The notes beneath the pieces are model-generated. The model did no database searches and was not told where the DNA came from. It was given only the letters and a program-made list of their open reading frames with translations. A DNA stretch of 64,000 nt, taken from NCBI GenBank assembly GCA_021234155.1, contig JAJEKV010000033.1, positions 9,643,641 to 9,707,640 on the forward strand, read 5' to 3'. How positions within the stretch are numbered: the first letter of the stretch is position 1; each line of letters opens with the position of its first letter. The translations under genes and the position numbers were made by a program. The DNA is from Isoetes taiwanensis. Its lineage: Eukaryota; Streptophyta; Lycopodiopsida; Isoetales; Isoetaceae. Below are positions 9,257 to 20,900 of this stretch, piece by piece.

Positions 9257-12200
9257 ATGGCAGTGCTTATGTGAATACTAGCATAAGACAAAGTACATAA
9301 AAAATTCACCCCAAAGGGACTTGAACCCCAAGGGACTTGAATAACATGCAAAGATGTACCCAATCTTTTGGGAAAAAGCTCTGTGTTGATCTAAGTTTGA
9401 CATTATGTACCATATGTCAAAATATTTTTCAAGGGAATGCCAATAGGGCGATATGTTATGTTAAACCAGTGGAATTGTGAACCGTTGGGAAATCCACAGA
9501 CCTCGGGTAGCAGAGTCTGCTTGCAATCCTTCTTTATGAGCTCTTGCTAATAAAGAAAGGAGGCATGATACTGACACTATAAAGGATTGTGCATTATACT
9601 GGCACTATAAAAGATTGTGCATAATTAAATTCCAGCTTTTGGAAAGACGTTTTTATTAAGTATAATATAAGTTTGAAGTACAAAATGGAATACCCATGTT
9701 TAGGGTTTGCACCAGGCTGCGACCCATTCAAGAGAGCAGAGATGAAGTCGTGGACTAGCTCCAGCTAAACTTGCAAAAGAAAAGCTCTGGCGAAAATTGG
9801 TTTTAGAGAGGGCTTATCTTGTTGCCATAGCTCTGAGAAAGAAGGCCTCTGTGGCGAAGCTCTTGGACCGAAATTGTGATTTGGAGGCATGTGCTCTGGA
9901 GAATCACAGCTGTAGACGGTGCAACATATGCTTAGCATAGATTCATATGCCGAATTCCAGGTATTTCTTACGACCTATATATGCCTCTGAATTTAAAATA
10001 GGGGTGCAGATCTACACATAAAAACAGGTTTTTGCTATTCTAAAGGAATATCTATAGAAGATTGATGCATGCTAGTGCTGCCTTTATCTGATTTAATAAC
10101 AGGAGCTTTAGCTATCTCTAAAACGAAATTTGTGGCTATGTATTATCCTTAAAGACTTAAGTGGTAAGTACATAATTTAGCTGCATGATTTTATGGCTCT
10201 AAGCTACAAGGATAGGGTGCAAATAGGTGCTTTTAACATTCTTAAATAGTTAAGAGGGCTTATGCATCTCTGATTGTGGAGGATTACGTAAGCAAAGCTT
10301 TAACTATTGAAGCTTACTTTTGAGAATATTTTACAGAATTCTAACTACTGCTGACCTCAATCTGAATATCTGGCTGGGATTTTTGCTCCATTATGGCATT
10401 GTAGTAGGTGTATTTTTGGTTCTAAGTAGAACAAATGGATACAGGGACAAGCTAGTTTAACCCATTATCCAAGTAAATAGCATTATGCTTGCTTGTTTCC
10501 TCATATGAGTTTAGAAATTTATGTTGTCCAAAACTTGCAGCTCAAATGGTAATATGAGTGTAAGACATGGCTGGACAACGTCTTTTGAGTGATTTTTGTG
10601 TTTTCTAGTAAGCTTTTACTGATGAAGAGCAAAAGGCACATTGGGTGAAGGGCGAAAAGCCAAGAATACCCAATGTACCTTTTGGCCCTTGCTGTTTTAC
10701 CATTATCATGCTAATTCAGTATTGGTTGGCTGCAGGTACGTGGTATTCTTCTCCTACTGTGCTTTTTTGCTGTTATGGGAGGTTTTAAGCTAAAAGGAGA
10801 ACATGAATCAAGCAAAGGACGTGACTGGAGCAGTTTTGCATTTATCACTGAACTATATTTTGAAAAGAAACCTTGTTTAGCAAGTTAATGTGGCAGAGTC
10901 CCATAAGTTTCCTCGTTTCCTTTGTTATGGTAAAACAGTTGAATGCCTTTTTTTCAATTCATGCTATCAGGAACAGGAATACTAGAACACGATATGATAT
11001 GAATTATCTGAAAATATGCTTTTGAATATTCTGGCTATAAAGAAACATTCATGCTACTAATGCTTCAGCATAAATGGTATATGGAAAATGAAGGAACTGC
11101 CAGGCTCATTTTGTAACTTTAATATGATAATATACAGTTTTTATAATCTGGAAATACAAAGTGGAATACATAGGCATTTTATCTATGTTGAAGTAAAGAG
11201 GGTAGTATGCTGATCCAATAAAGGAAGATTAAAGGACCCCACACCTGGTTGTGACCATTGTCTCTGACATTTTGAAACTCCATAAATAGGGATATAACAG
11301 GAAAAAGAAATTGGATCTCTTACTAATGATCTTGTAGTAAACACTGAAATGTTAGTACAATGGCCTCAATAAATAAATGTCTTTGCATGGGTTCTTTTTG
11401 AAAATATGTAGAGAATAATTTGTCTTATGTCCAATAAGGGCACATAGTCTTTAATAGAAAATTCTATTTCGACATGAATTAGTAAATATAGTGCTACCTA
11501 TGTCCGTTTGAGAAAAAGGAGTAATAGGCTGCATATGAGGAATAATGATCTTACAAAGACATGAAGTGGGAAAATTTGTTAAATGGGATACGTTTGGCAA
11601 ACATGCATGGAAACATGCAGTTAAAAGATGTACATGCAAAGCTTGTATTCTGGGCCATTGAATTTGATTCACTTGTTGATAAAGTTTGAGATCATAATAT
11701 AGTAAAAATAGATAAAAGTCTTGGTACTTCTGACCATTGTTTGATGCCCCATCTTTAACTAGCTCGGTTAAATGTATGGAATGATAAGGCTACTGAGGGA
11801 TTGACTGATGTAGCTAGAACTGCTAGTAGGATTGTTGCCTGTACTAGTTGGCTCCGGGTTTTTTTTTAGAAATTTCATTTCATTGGTTTTACCAGTGTGG
11901 CATCTCATCTTTGGTAAAAAATATGAGCAAAACGGATTTCTTTTGAAAAAGGATGATAATGTTATGATTTCAGGATAATGAGGATACTCAAGATGAGTAC
12001 AATGTGAAATTCGTGCCACCAGTCTGGAACAAAGTTATTGGACCAATCGGATATGGTGTCAGCAAAATTTCTTGCCAAAGCTATGCGGTACAGACCTTGC
12101 TCTCCTGCATTAAAAATCATAAAGGGCACAGGCTCTTGGTAGAGCCTGCATCATAAATTCTATTTATTACATGTTATGCTATTTGAGGTGTATATATTCT

Positions 12201-12967
12201 GTTCTACCTTCAATGGATATGAACCTATTAAGAGATAATGGATGATTGTAGTCTGAGCTTTCTAAAATCAAAAGTCACTACAAACAAATTTTGCGGGCAT
12301 GCCATTTGACCATGCTTTGCTATAACAGATGACTCTGGTCTGAACTTTCTAAGATTGAAAGTAGTTACAGACAAATTATGCCAGTATGTCATTGGACCAT
12401 GCTGTGCTTTGAGATTCCCACAAATTATGATAGCATACCATTTGACTATGCTACTCTATCCCTAGTGTAAAATACGACACATCCACCTTGATACATCCAC
12501 CCCTGGGGGATGCACCTATTGTATAGGGGGTATGCCACCTGCGTGCAAGGGGTCGGCAAAAATTCCCTTGTATACGTGTTTGAATTTTTTTAGAAACCCC
12601 CTTTCCAGCCACATACAGTGCCAAAATCGCCCTAAAAAATCCAAAAAGCTACCCCTAGGTATAAGTATATGTACGGTTTAAGGGGAAAACAAACCCTTTC
12701 GGGTCACTCACATGGTCTGTACGCCTAAAACTATGTGAACCCCCTTTGCATCCACCTTGATACGACTGATTAAGGAAATCTAAAAGGTATGTATTTTATA
12801 TTGCAAGTCATCTGTTTATGTACCTTTTTCAAGGATGATTTTTGAACTATAGGATTATGGCAGGCCCCTACTGTAATAGTAGGGGTACATCCACCCTATA
12901 GTTACAGTGCTCTTATTAATGAACATAGGTCCTAAGTAATCCTACGGGAGGAGGTAGGATTTTTTTT
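9257..12967. repeat. Tandem array unit, copy 2 (3711 bp)
   Basis: Second full copy, differing from copy 1 at only a handful of positions (for example near 9650-9800 and 10276). The junction with copy 1 reads CCTACGGGAGGAGGTAGGA, then an oligo-T, then ATGGCAG. The same junction separates copies 2 and 3. Confidence 0.95.
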
Positions 12968-15900
12968 ATGGCAGTGCTTATGTGAATACTAGCATAAGAC
13001 AAAGTACATAAAAAATTCACCCCAAAGGGACTTGAACCCCAAGGGACTTGAATAACATGCAAAGATGTACCCAATCTTTTGGGAAAAAGCTCTGTGTTGA
13101 TCTAAGTTTGGCATTATGTACCATATGTCAAAAATATTTTTCAAGGGAATGCCAATAGGGCGATATGTTATGTTAAACCAGTGGAATTGTGAACCGTTGG
13201 GAAATCCACAGACCTCGGGTAGCAGAGTCTGCTTGCAGTCCTTCTTTATGAGCTCTTGCTAATAAAGAAAGGAGGCATGATACTGACACTATAAAGGATT
13301 GTGCATTATACTGGCACTATAAAAGATTGTGCATAATTAAATTCCAGCTTTTGGAAAATCGTTTTTATTGAGTATAATATAAGTTCCAAGTACAAAATGG
13401 AATGCCCATGTTTAGGGTTTGCACCAGCCTGGGACCCATTCAAGGGAGCTGAGATGAAGTCGTGGACTAGCTCCGGCTAAATTTGCAGAAGAAAAGCTCT
13501 GGAAGAAATTGATTTTAGAGAGGGCTTATCTTGTTGCCATAGCTCTGAGAAAGAAGGCCTCGATGGCGAAGCTCTTGGACCGAAATTGTGATTTGGAGGC
13601 ATGTGCTCTGGAGAATCACAACTGCAGATGGTGCAACATATGCTTAGCATAGATTCATATGCCGAATCCCAGGTATTTCTTATGACCTATATATGCCTCT
13701 GAATTTAAAACAGGGGTGCAGATCTACATGTAAAAACAGGTTTTTGCTATTCTAAAGGAATATCTATAGAAGATTGATGCATGCTAGTGTTGCCTTTATC
13801 TGATTTAATAACAGGAGGTTTAGCTATCTCTAAAACTAAATTTGTGGCTATGTATTATCCTTAAATGCTTAAGTGGTAAGTACATAATTTAACTGCATGA
13901 TTTTATGGCTCTAAGCTACAAGGATAGGGTGCAAATAGGTGTTTTTTAAGAGGGCTTATGCATCTCTGATTGCGGGGCATTACGTAAGCAAGGCTTTAAC
14001 TATTGAAGCTTACTTTTGAGAATATTTTACTGATCTCTAACTACTGTTGGCCTCAATCTGAATATCTAGCTGGGATCTTTGCTCCATTATGGCATTGTAG
14101 TAGGTGTATTTTTGGTTCCAAGTAGAACAAATGGATACAGGGACAAGCTAGTTTAACCCATTATCCAAGTAAATAGCAATACGCTTGCTTGTTTCCTCAT
14201 ATGAGTTTAGAAATTTATGTTGTCCAAAACTTGCAGCTCAAATGGTAATATGAGTGTAAGACATGGCTGGACAAAGTCTTTTGAGTGATTTTTGTGTTTT
14301 CTAGTAAGCTTTTAATGATCAAGAGCAAAAGGCACATTGGGTGAAGGGCGAAAAGCCAAGAATACCCAATGTACCTTTTGGCCCTTGCTGTTTTACCATT
14401 ATCATGCTAATTCAGTATTGGTTGGCTGCAGGTACGTGGTATTCTTCTCCTACTGTGCTTTTTTTGCTGTTATGGGAGGTTTTAAGCTAAAAGGAGAACA
14501 TGAATCAAGCAAAGGACGTGACTGGAGTAGTTTTGCATTTACCACTGAACTGTATTTTGAAAAGAAACCTTGTTTAGCAAGTTAATATGGCAGAGTCCCA
14601 TAAGTTTCCTCGTTTCCTTTGTTATGGTAAAACAGTTGAAAGCCTTTTTTTTCAATTCATGCTATCAGGAACATGAATACTAGAACACGGTATGATATGA
14701 AATATCTGAAAATATGCTTTTGAATATTCTGGCTATAAAGAAACATTCATGCTACTAATGCTTCAGCATAAATGGTATATGGAAAATGAAGGAACTGCCA
14801 GGCTCATTTTGTAACTTTAATATGATAATATACAGTTTTTATAATCTGGAAATACAAAGTGGAATACATAGGCATGTTATCTATGTTGAAGTAAAGAGGG
14901 TAGTATGCTGATCTAATAAAGGAAGATTAAAGGACCCCACACCTGGTTGTGACCATTGTCTCCGACATTTTGAAACTCCATAAATAGGGATATAACAGGA
15001 AAAAGAAATTGGATCTCTTACTAATGATCTTGTATATAGTATGCTATTTTCGTTTTGGGGTTGGGGAGGGTTTTCAGGCAGTTGTTAGGACTATGATTTC
15101 CGTATAGTATTGTATAAAAAATAGTATAATTTGCCATGTGGGAGCAGCTTGAGTGTTTTTTGCTATTTTGCGTGGCTTGGAACTCCCTTTTTGCATGGAT
15201 CTACTAGGGGATGGTACGAGAATAGAAGGCACACAATGTGCACATGGGCATGTCTGTTGGGAAGACAGGTGTGCATGGCATGTCGGTTTGAGAGAAAGGT
15301 GAGAAACAGTCCGGTTGTTGGCGGTGTTTACACTCTGCGATGGGGAAGAGATGACAAGGCGAGAGAGATGGGGGCAGTTAGGTGGGGGCTGGATAGAGGC
15401 GGCTTGTTGAGGGGTTGGATAGAGGGGCGGCATTGAGATGGAGATGCATTGAGATGCAGGCTGGCAGATGCATTGAGGTTTGGGTTCAAAGGCGGTGCTG
15501 GTGGGTTCAAATTCGGTGCTTCCCATTGCCATTGGCACAAGAGGTGTTAATTGTGAAGGCAGCAGGATTCCGGCTTAGAGTGCATGGTTGATTGAGAATG
15601 CGGTGTGGCGATTGCGTGATTTCGATTGCGGAGAGCAGTAGCGAGGGACGATTTCGGTGAGGCCTGGTGATTCCAAGCGGATTCGTAGTGTGTCTTTATG
15701 AGGGCGGGAGCATTTTGGGAGAGCAAAGGAGCTGTGGTCTAATACTGTGGCAGGGGTGGTTTTATCTGATCGATGCCAAGCTTTGTAGTGTGGTTCAGAA
15801 GTCACGGGCTTCATCTTCGACGATCTTCCAAACGCTTGTCCTAATTTTTGGCGATGGTAGAGGATTGATCGTGGAGGGAGAGGATGTGGTCCGGCGGCGG

Positions 15901-16676
15901 CTGCTTGAAGCGAGTCTTCATTGTGACTATTGGTTTTTTTTTTTGGTTTTGGCTTCTTTATTTTGCTTCTTTCTTGTGCTTCAACCATATGGTCGATCGG
16001 CACCATAGGACGTGGTTTCTTATTTTTGGATGAAAATCTTAATGGCCATTGATCTGGCACAATACCAGGGATATCCCACAGATCAATGGCTCTGAATAAA
16101 ACCTGGAGCAAAACCGATAAACATAGCAATAAACATAGCAGAGTAAACACTGAAATGTTAGTACAATGGCCTCAATAAATAAATGTCTCTGCATGGGTTC
16201 TTTTTGGAAATATGTAGAGAATAATACGTCTTATGTCCAATAAGGGCACATAGTCTTTAATAGAAAATTCTATTTCGACATGAATTAGTAAATATAGTGC
16301 TACCTATGTCCCTTTGAGAAAAAGGAGTAATAGGCTGCATATGAGGAATAATGATCTTACAAAGACATGAAGTGGGAAAATTTGTTAAATGGGATACGTT
16401 TGGCAAACATGCATGGAAACATGCAGTTAAAAGATTTACATGCAAAGCTTGTATTCTGGGCCATTGAATTTGATTCACTTGTTGATAAAGTTTGAGATCA
16501 TAATATAGTAAAAATAGATAAAAGTCTTGGTACTTCTGACCATTGTTTGATGCCCCATCTTTAACTAGCTCGGTTAAATGTATGGAATGATAAGGCTACT
16601 GAGGGATTGACTGATGTAGCTAGAACTGCTAGTAGGGTTGTTGCCTGTACTAGTTGTCTCCGGGTTTTTTTTTTAG
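12968..16676. repeat. Tandem array unit, copy 3: truncated and carrying a 1.1-kb insertion
   Basis: It matches the first ~2.6 kb of the unit and is more diverged than copies 1 and 2 are from each other, including a small deletion near 13940. The match is interrupted at about 15036-16143 and stops for good at TTTTAG (16676). There the other copies continue with AAATTTCATTTC. A 65-bp filler of unknown origin (16677-16741) then joins to the gypsy element. Confidence 0.9.
15036..16143. mobile_element. ~1.1-kb insertion in copy 3, unclassified
   Basis: It interrupts the unit between CTTGTA and GTAAACACTG; a GTA on both sides may be a 3-bp target duplication. The insert is more GC-rich than its surroundings. 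It has open frames on both strands (such as 15575-16150 minus), none of which looks like a known protein. No clear terminal repeats are visible; it could be a gene fragment or solo LTR. Confidence 0.55.
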
Positions 16677-16741
16677 CACGCCAGCCTAACCAAGCCTACA
16701 ACCTTTCTTGCAATTCTAGCTTATCCACGTCGCGCCTCCAC

Positions 16742-17226
16742 GTACAGCTCGTTAGAGCCGAGATCAATAATGGGGGCGTGCTTAGCACGTCTGACAATGC
16801 CCCTAAGAATATCATTGCCATGACGGTCATCCCCAAACATCTGCCATAAGATATTCCTGTGGAGGTAGGGTTGAGGCGGCTCTCCGAGAAACTCTGCTTG
16901 GGGTAGGATTTCCTCATCATAAAACTCTAGAAAAAGGTTATAATGAGGATGTGCACGCATATTGTCGATAAGGTCGACTCTACACTGCAACATGGGGTCC
17001 AAAAGAGGGTATGGGACCTGGGGATCCCACTGCTCACCTCCCATGTACCATGCTAAACGCCCAGCGTAGTCCATTGCTGAAGAAGGAAAATAGGAGGAGG
17101 AAGAAAACGGAAGGAATAAGAAATGAACGAAAACCCTAAAGTGAATGTCACTTTTAAATTTCCGGGCACGGCGTTCGAGGCGCCAGCTAATTATTATTAT
17201 TATTATTATTATTTTATTTTTTTTAA
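16742..17226 (-). pseudogene. Right copy of the ~485-bp duplication: truncated H4-like ORF
   Basis: The second copy of the start of the H4-like ORF (ATG at 17074) is identical except for scattered changes (for example RR for RC in the LRGIVR segment). It stops after NELYVE at 16742, where it joins a 65-bp filler. The reading frame then ends within a few codons, so the helix-2 region is lost. It belongs to the promoter-proximal half of the gypsy element that runs from the LTR at 19313-20900. Confidence 0.9.
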
Positions 17227-17331
17227 TATACATATATAAAAGAAAGAAAATCGCACTCTGAATAAGAAGTCAAAACAGGATTCATATTAATATATCGGGT
17301 TACATATATACAAAAATGTTATTTTACATAG

Positions 17332-17575
17332 TCACGGCCGTTCGCCACGGATCCGGCGTGCTAGCTGAAGGTCCTTTGTTATTATCGTCACTCGCTTAGC
17401 ATGGATAGCACATAAATTGGCATCGCCAAAGAGGGCCACCAAATAGGCTTCGGCCGCTTCCTGGAGTGCTAAAATTGCATGAGTCTGGAACCGGAGATCT
17501 GTCTTATACTCTTTGAGCAATCTCTCGGACCAAACGCTGAAAGGGAAGTTTCCGTAGCAAGAATTCGGTAGATTT
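17332..17575 (-). pseudogene. Histone H3 core, broken continuation of the H3-fusion ORF
   Basis: Downstream of the TAG at 17576-17578, which replaces the conserved Gln after REIRKY, the frame continues [22 protein letters not shown] one-base insertion in an A run (about 17512-17514) then shifts the frame. The new frame continues [34 protein letters not shown], and ends [10 protein letters not shown] and a stop. These are the hallmark helix 1-3 blocks of H3, close to canonical, with the usual length and terminus. So the H3 fold was complete before two inactivating changes. No intron interrupts it. It lies between the fusion ORF and the H4-like ORF. Confidence 0.97.
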
Positions 17576-18697
17576 CTAATACTTCCTTATTTCCCTAAGT
17601 GCCACGGTGCCAGGCTTGTAATGGTGCTTCCTCTTAGGCTGGGGTGGGGCTCCGGGAATAGTTTTCCCCGCTGTCTTTGGATGCCGGGCCTTCCGGATGA
17701 TTTCGTCCCGCTGGTTGTCCCCGGCAGCCTTGGTGACACCACCCCGAGCCTTGAGCTGATCCCTGTACTGAGCACCCGACTTACGGGCCGTACTCTTTCG
17801 CTTTCGGCGATGAAAAGGATCATTCGGAGGTGGGGGATCTTGACGGTCCCGTTCCTGATCTTGTTTCCTAAGCCGCTTTTTAACTGCTTCTGTTGTTTCT
17901 CTGGCTATACGCTCCGCGTTATCTTGCATTCTTTTCAGAGCTTGCTCCTGTTCCACTTGCTGTGCATGGAGGGTATCTTCATGGAGTTTAGCAGCCTCCT
18001 CTACTACGTGAGTTGCCCTCTGTGATTGGGCCAGGAGTGTTGCCTGCTCCTCTGCCCATTTTTCCCTGGCTATCCGGGCGTCTGTTCTGCGCTTAAGCTC
18101 CAGGAAATACCGTGGGGGATTGGCCTGCATGTCCTGCTCAACAGCTCGCTGGAACTGGTCGGTGAAAAATGGGGGTGTTCCAGCTTTCCAAATGATACGA
18201 TTAGTTTCCTCCTCATACAAAAAAGATGGGATGGTATATGACCCACCATTAGAAAGACACATCCCGTTACCAAGATAACGGTACCCTAAAACTTGCGCAA
18301 CAGGGTCATCGGCTGCAAGCCATTGTAGGTCCGCCGCTTGTGCCATTTGAAGGATGTTATGGGCCTGCATCTGTATGGCCTCGGCTTCAGCCTGCTCATC
18401 CCCTTCTGGTGGACAAAACCGTGTGTAATGCTGGACGCCATCTGCTTCCTCAATCACGGTATGGGATTCCCGCATGGCATTAAGCTCGTATACGAAGCGC
18501 TCATTATAGCAGAAGAGCGGGTATGGTATCCTAGCCCCTTCATAAAAATGCTTCGCAAAGTGTTCCAACAACTCCTCAGTTTTGGCTTCCGCTTCGGCCG
18601 ACGGGTTTGGACATGGCAAAAGCTCGGCCATCAGGGAAGCTATGGTGCATCTAGAATAGCGGGGCAGTCGCTTGTACACTTGCTTGACTTCCTCCAT
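17576..18697 (-). CDS. Gypsy accessory ORF1: novel N-terminal domain fused to histone H3 tail
   Basis: A 373-aa ORF. Residues 1-200 are an unrecognised, mostly helical domain, with a PYPL...MRESH motif at 58-80 shared with the H4-like ORF. Residues 203-282 are highly charged and heptad-like, probably a coiled coil. From about 297 the chain is a histone H3 tail: it keeps TARKS (303-307), the lysine-9 context of H3, followed by diverged Lys/Arg-rich sequence. At 357-373 it reads [16 protein letters not shown], the canonical start of the H3 core. A TAG then ends the ORF, and the H3 core continues beyond it. The fusion lies just after the leader and would be the first product of the element. The inferred role is a chromatin-binding or packaging protein; nothing in the sequence shows function directly. 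Confidence 0.93.
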   Translation of the reverse strand: MEEVKQVYKRLPRYSRCTIASLMAELLPCPNPSAEAEAKTEELLEHFAKHFYEGARIPYPLFCYNERFVYELNAMRESHTVIEEADGVQHYTRFCPPEGDEQAEAEAIQMQAHNILQMAQAADLQWLAADDPVAQVLGYRYLGNGMCLSNGGSYTIPSFLYEEETNRIIWKAGTPPFFTDQFQRAVEQDMQANPPRYFLELKRRTDARIAREKWAEEQATLLAQSQRATHVVEEAAKLHEDTLHAQQVEQEQALKRMQDNAERIARETTEAVKKRLRKQDQERDRQDPPPPNDPFHRRKRKSTARKSGAQYRDQLKARGGVTKAAGDNQRDEIIRKARHPKTAGKTIPGAPPQPKRKHHYKPGTVALREIRKY

Positions 18698-18719
18698 CCT
18701 TAATAGGTGGGCGCTGAGT

Positions 18720-19297
18720 GGCCGCTTAGGGTAGGTAGACGAGGGGCGAAGTTGTAAGTAAAAAGGCTATGGCAGAAGAGAGCTCCAACTCCGGCGGCTA
18801 TGGCGGCTAGGCGGAGCACCAGAAAGCAATGAGCGTTAGGAAAAATGAAGGAAAAAAAAATGTTACCTTTAACTAAATTTGAAATTTTTACCCTAAAGTT
18901 TTTTTTGTTAAGACAAAGTGGCGGAATCGCGTTTTTAGGGCGGCGGGCATGCCCTACCCCGACCCCGCTACGGCCGCCAGGAGCATCCGGGTACCCCCTG
19001 CCCACCGTTTAGGGTTAGGGTTTTTTTTTTTAATTATTATTATTAGGGCGGCGGGCAGACCCTATCCCGACCTCGCCACCGTCGCAGCAACACCCGGGTA
19101 CCCCCTGCCTGTCGTTTAGGGTTAGGGTTTTGCGTCGGGTACACATACCAATATTATACTTAAACCACGTTAAGTTAATCATGATAGCATCTACTACACC
19201 ACCCAAATCTCATACTACTCCAAAGTCCTCACTCACTAACTAATGATCTAACGAGTTAGTACATGGCCAGTGCAGTAGTTTGGCTTCCCAAAACCAT
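18720..19297 (-). other. Gypsy leader with duplicated GC-rich block and telomere-like motifs
   Basis: Untranslated leader between the primer site and the H3-fusion ATG. Two ~85-bp blocks (about 18937-19022 and 19047-19130) share GGGCGGCGGGC, CCGGGTACCCCCTGCC and GTTTAGGGTTAGGGTTT. The last resembles plant telomere repeat TTTAGGG. An ATT microsatellite separates them. No ORF of note. Confidence 0.75.
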
Positions 19298-19309
19298 GCT
19301 CTGATACCA
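19298..19309 (-). other. Primer binding site, initiator tRNA-Met
   Basis: The minus strand reads TGGTATCAGAGC, complementary to the 3' end of plant initiator tRNA-Met. It lies 3 nt from the LTR end, as usual for plant gypsy elements. Confidence 0.95.
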
Positions 19310-19312
19310 CTG

Positions 19313-20900
19313 TGACGCTCCCTGAACATATACGGCACTCGGCCGTATACATACGGGGACTTTCCCCTCCCATGGCAACCATCTCGCCATGAGCAGGGCC
19401 CTCCGTCTATCCCGGGCCATCTATAGAAAGATGCCCGAGTGAAGGACATGCCTTCAATGGGACTCCTACGTCGCGGAAGCGTGAAATACATATTAGCATA
19501 CAGCATAAATCATATACAAATAACCACCACGCAGGGTGACACATCCATCCAAGTACTAACGGCAAAGAATATGCATCTAATCCTAAGGAAAACACCCCAA
19601 ACCCCAGGTTCTACCCCGGTTTAGACTCCTGTGAAGGTGGACTGACGGTTCGGTCTCAAGAGATCAACAGACAGAGGTATAACTTGGCGTTGGCTGGCAT
19701 TGAACATCGGCTCGGGTTGTCCACTCCATCTGTCCCTCCTATGCACACTTTGCAGATGGGTCGATTCATGCTATGGCATCACTATAGCCTTCCGGAGACG
19801 CAGACTCAAGGTATCACCCTTCGAGCCTACTCCAGGGTTCATGAAGCCCCGGTCCGACGAGGCAGGTCAGGGAAGCGTCCCCTTCCAGGATCGCAGTGGT
19901 TCCATGGGTGAGCTAGAGAATACGTGCCGCATTAGCGACCCCCGCATCCGTACCCGACTTACTCACCCTAAATCTACTCAAAGTGCATGGTGCCCCATAC
20001 GGGTCACACCTCTACACCTGTGGGAGTGTCGGACCCATACCCGCCCCCTAATGCGGACCGGCTATCGGGCCTAGCCCACTTTGTAGGAGTCTCAGGAGCC
20101 TTTTATGTTCATGCAAGACCGCACCCCACTTCACCATGCGTCCCTTCTGCGGTGCTAAGCCATTCCATAGCATCGACTTAACCCGGTGGTCTCTCGTACC
20201 TGAGCCGCATCTAATGGGAAATACAAGGATCAACCTAGGAGCATAATACTAAACATGGCTCGAGGAGGTCTCTACCCCCCTTAATTCCCCATTTCGAGTA
20301 ATACTATACAAAGAACTATCAATCCATCCTTTAAGAGCAAGACCCGAATCGAGATAAAGAGAACTCACCTTTGCAATCAAGGGTTAGTTCCTACAAGTAA
20401 AGCATAGAGAACACAGAGAAATAGAAGAAATACACATAACAAGTGCCCAACAGGGGCGCTACTCTAGAACATCAAGCTACACGAACCACCCACCTGAGTT
20501 CCTGCTAGAACCATTGTCATTTGGTACTTCCATCTTCCCTGGACTTGGCGCTCAGCACTGGACACACAGGTAAGTTAGGGCTTTAGCAAGGGTAGGTGCT
20601 GTTCTTTGCTCCTCTCTTGATCGATTAGGGGGTCAATTAGGGCTAGGGGTCAAGTTGATGACCCAAATTGGAATTTCCCATGCTGGCCAATCGAGTTAGG
20701 CCAGGTGGCGCTCCCCTAAATAATCAATTAGTCCAATTTAATTAGTTGGGTAGTTATCCTTTAAGGATTAATTTAGCATAGCTAATTTAATCCCTTTTAG
20801 GTCAACTCCCTAGGTCAAGATACCCCATGGTGGCGTACCTTTACTAGTGACGTGTCAGTACATTATTTATACGTATCCCGTATAAATACATGGAACGTCA
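19313..20900 (-). mobile_element. 5' LTR of the histone-bearing gypsy element (~1588 bp)
   Basis: Bounded by TGACG at 19313 and CGTCA at 20900, so the LTR starts TG and ends CA with 5-bp inverted ends. The primer site follows on the minus strand. A second, interrupted copy of the same LTR is at 53706-53850 plus 63616 to the window end, which confirms it as a repeat. A TATA-like TATAAATA lies close to the 20900 end. The other LTR of this element is outside the window. Confidence 0.92.

Noticed and set aside
19312-20233. Several overlapping frames of 60-120 aa within the LTR
   Set aside because: They overlap on both strands with no motif. The region is explained as an LTR by its ends and its second copy.
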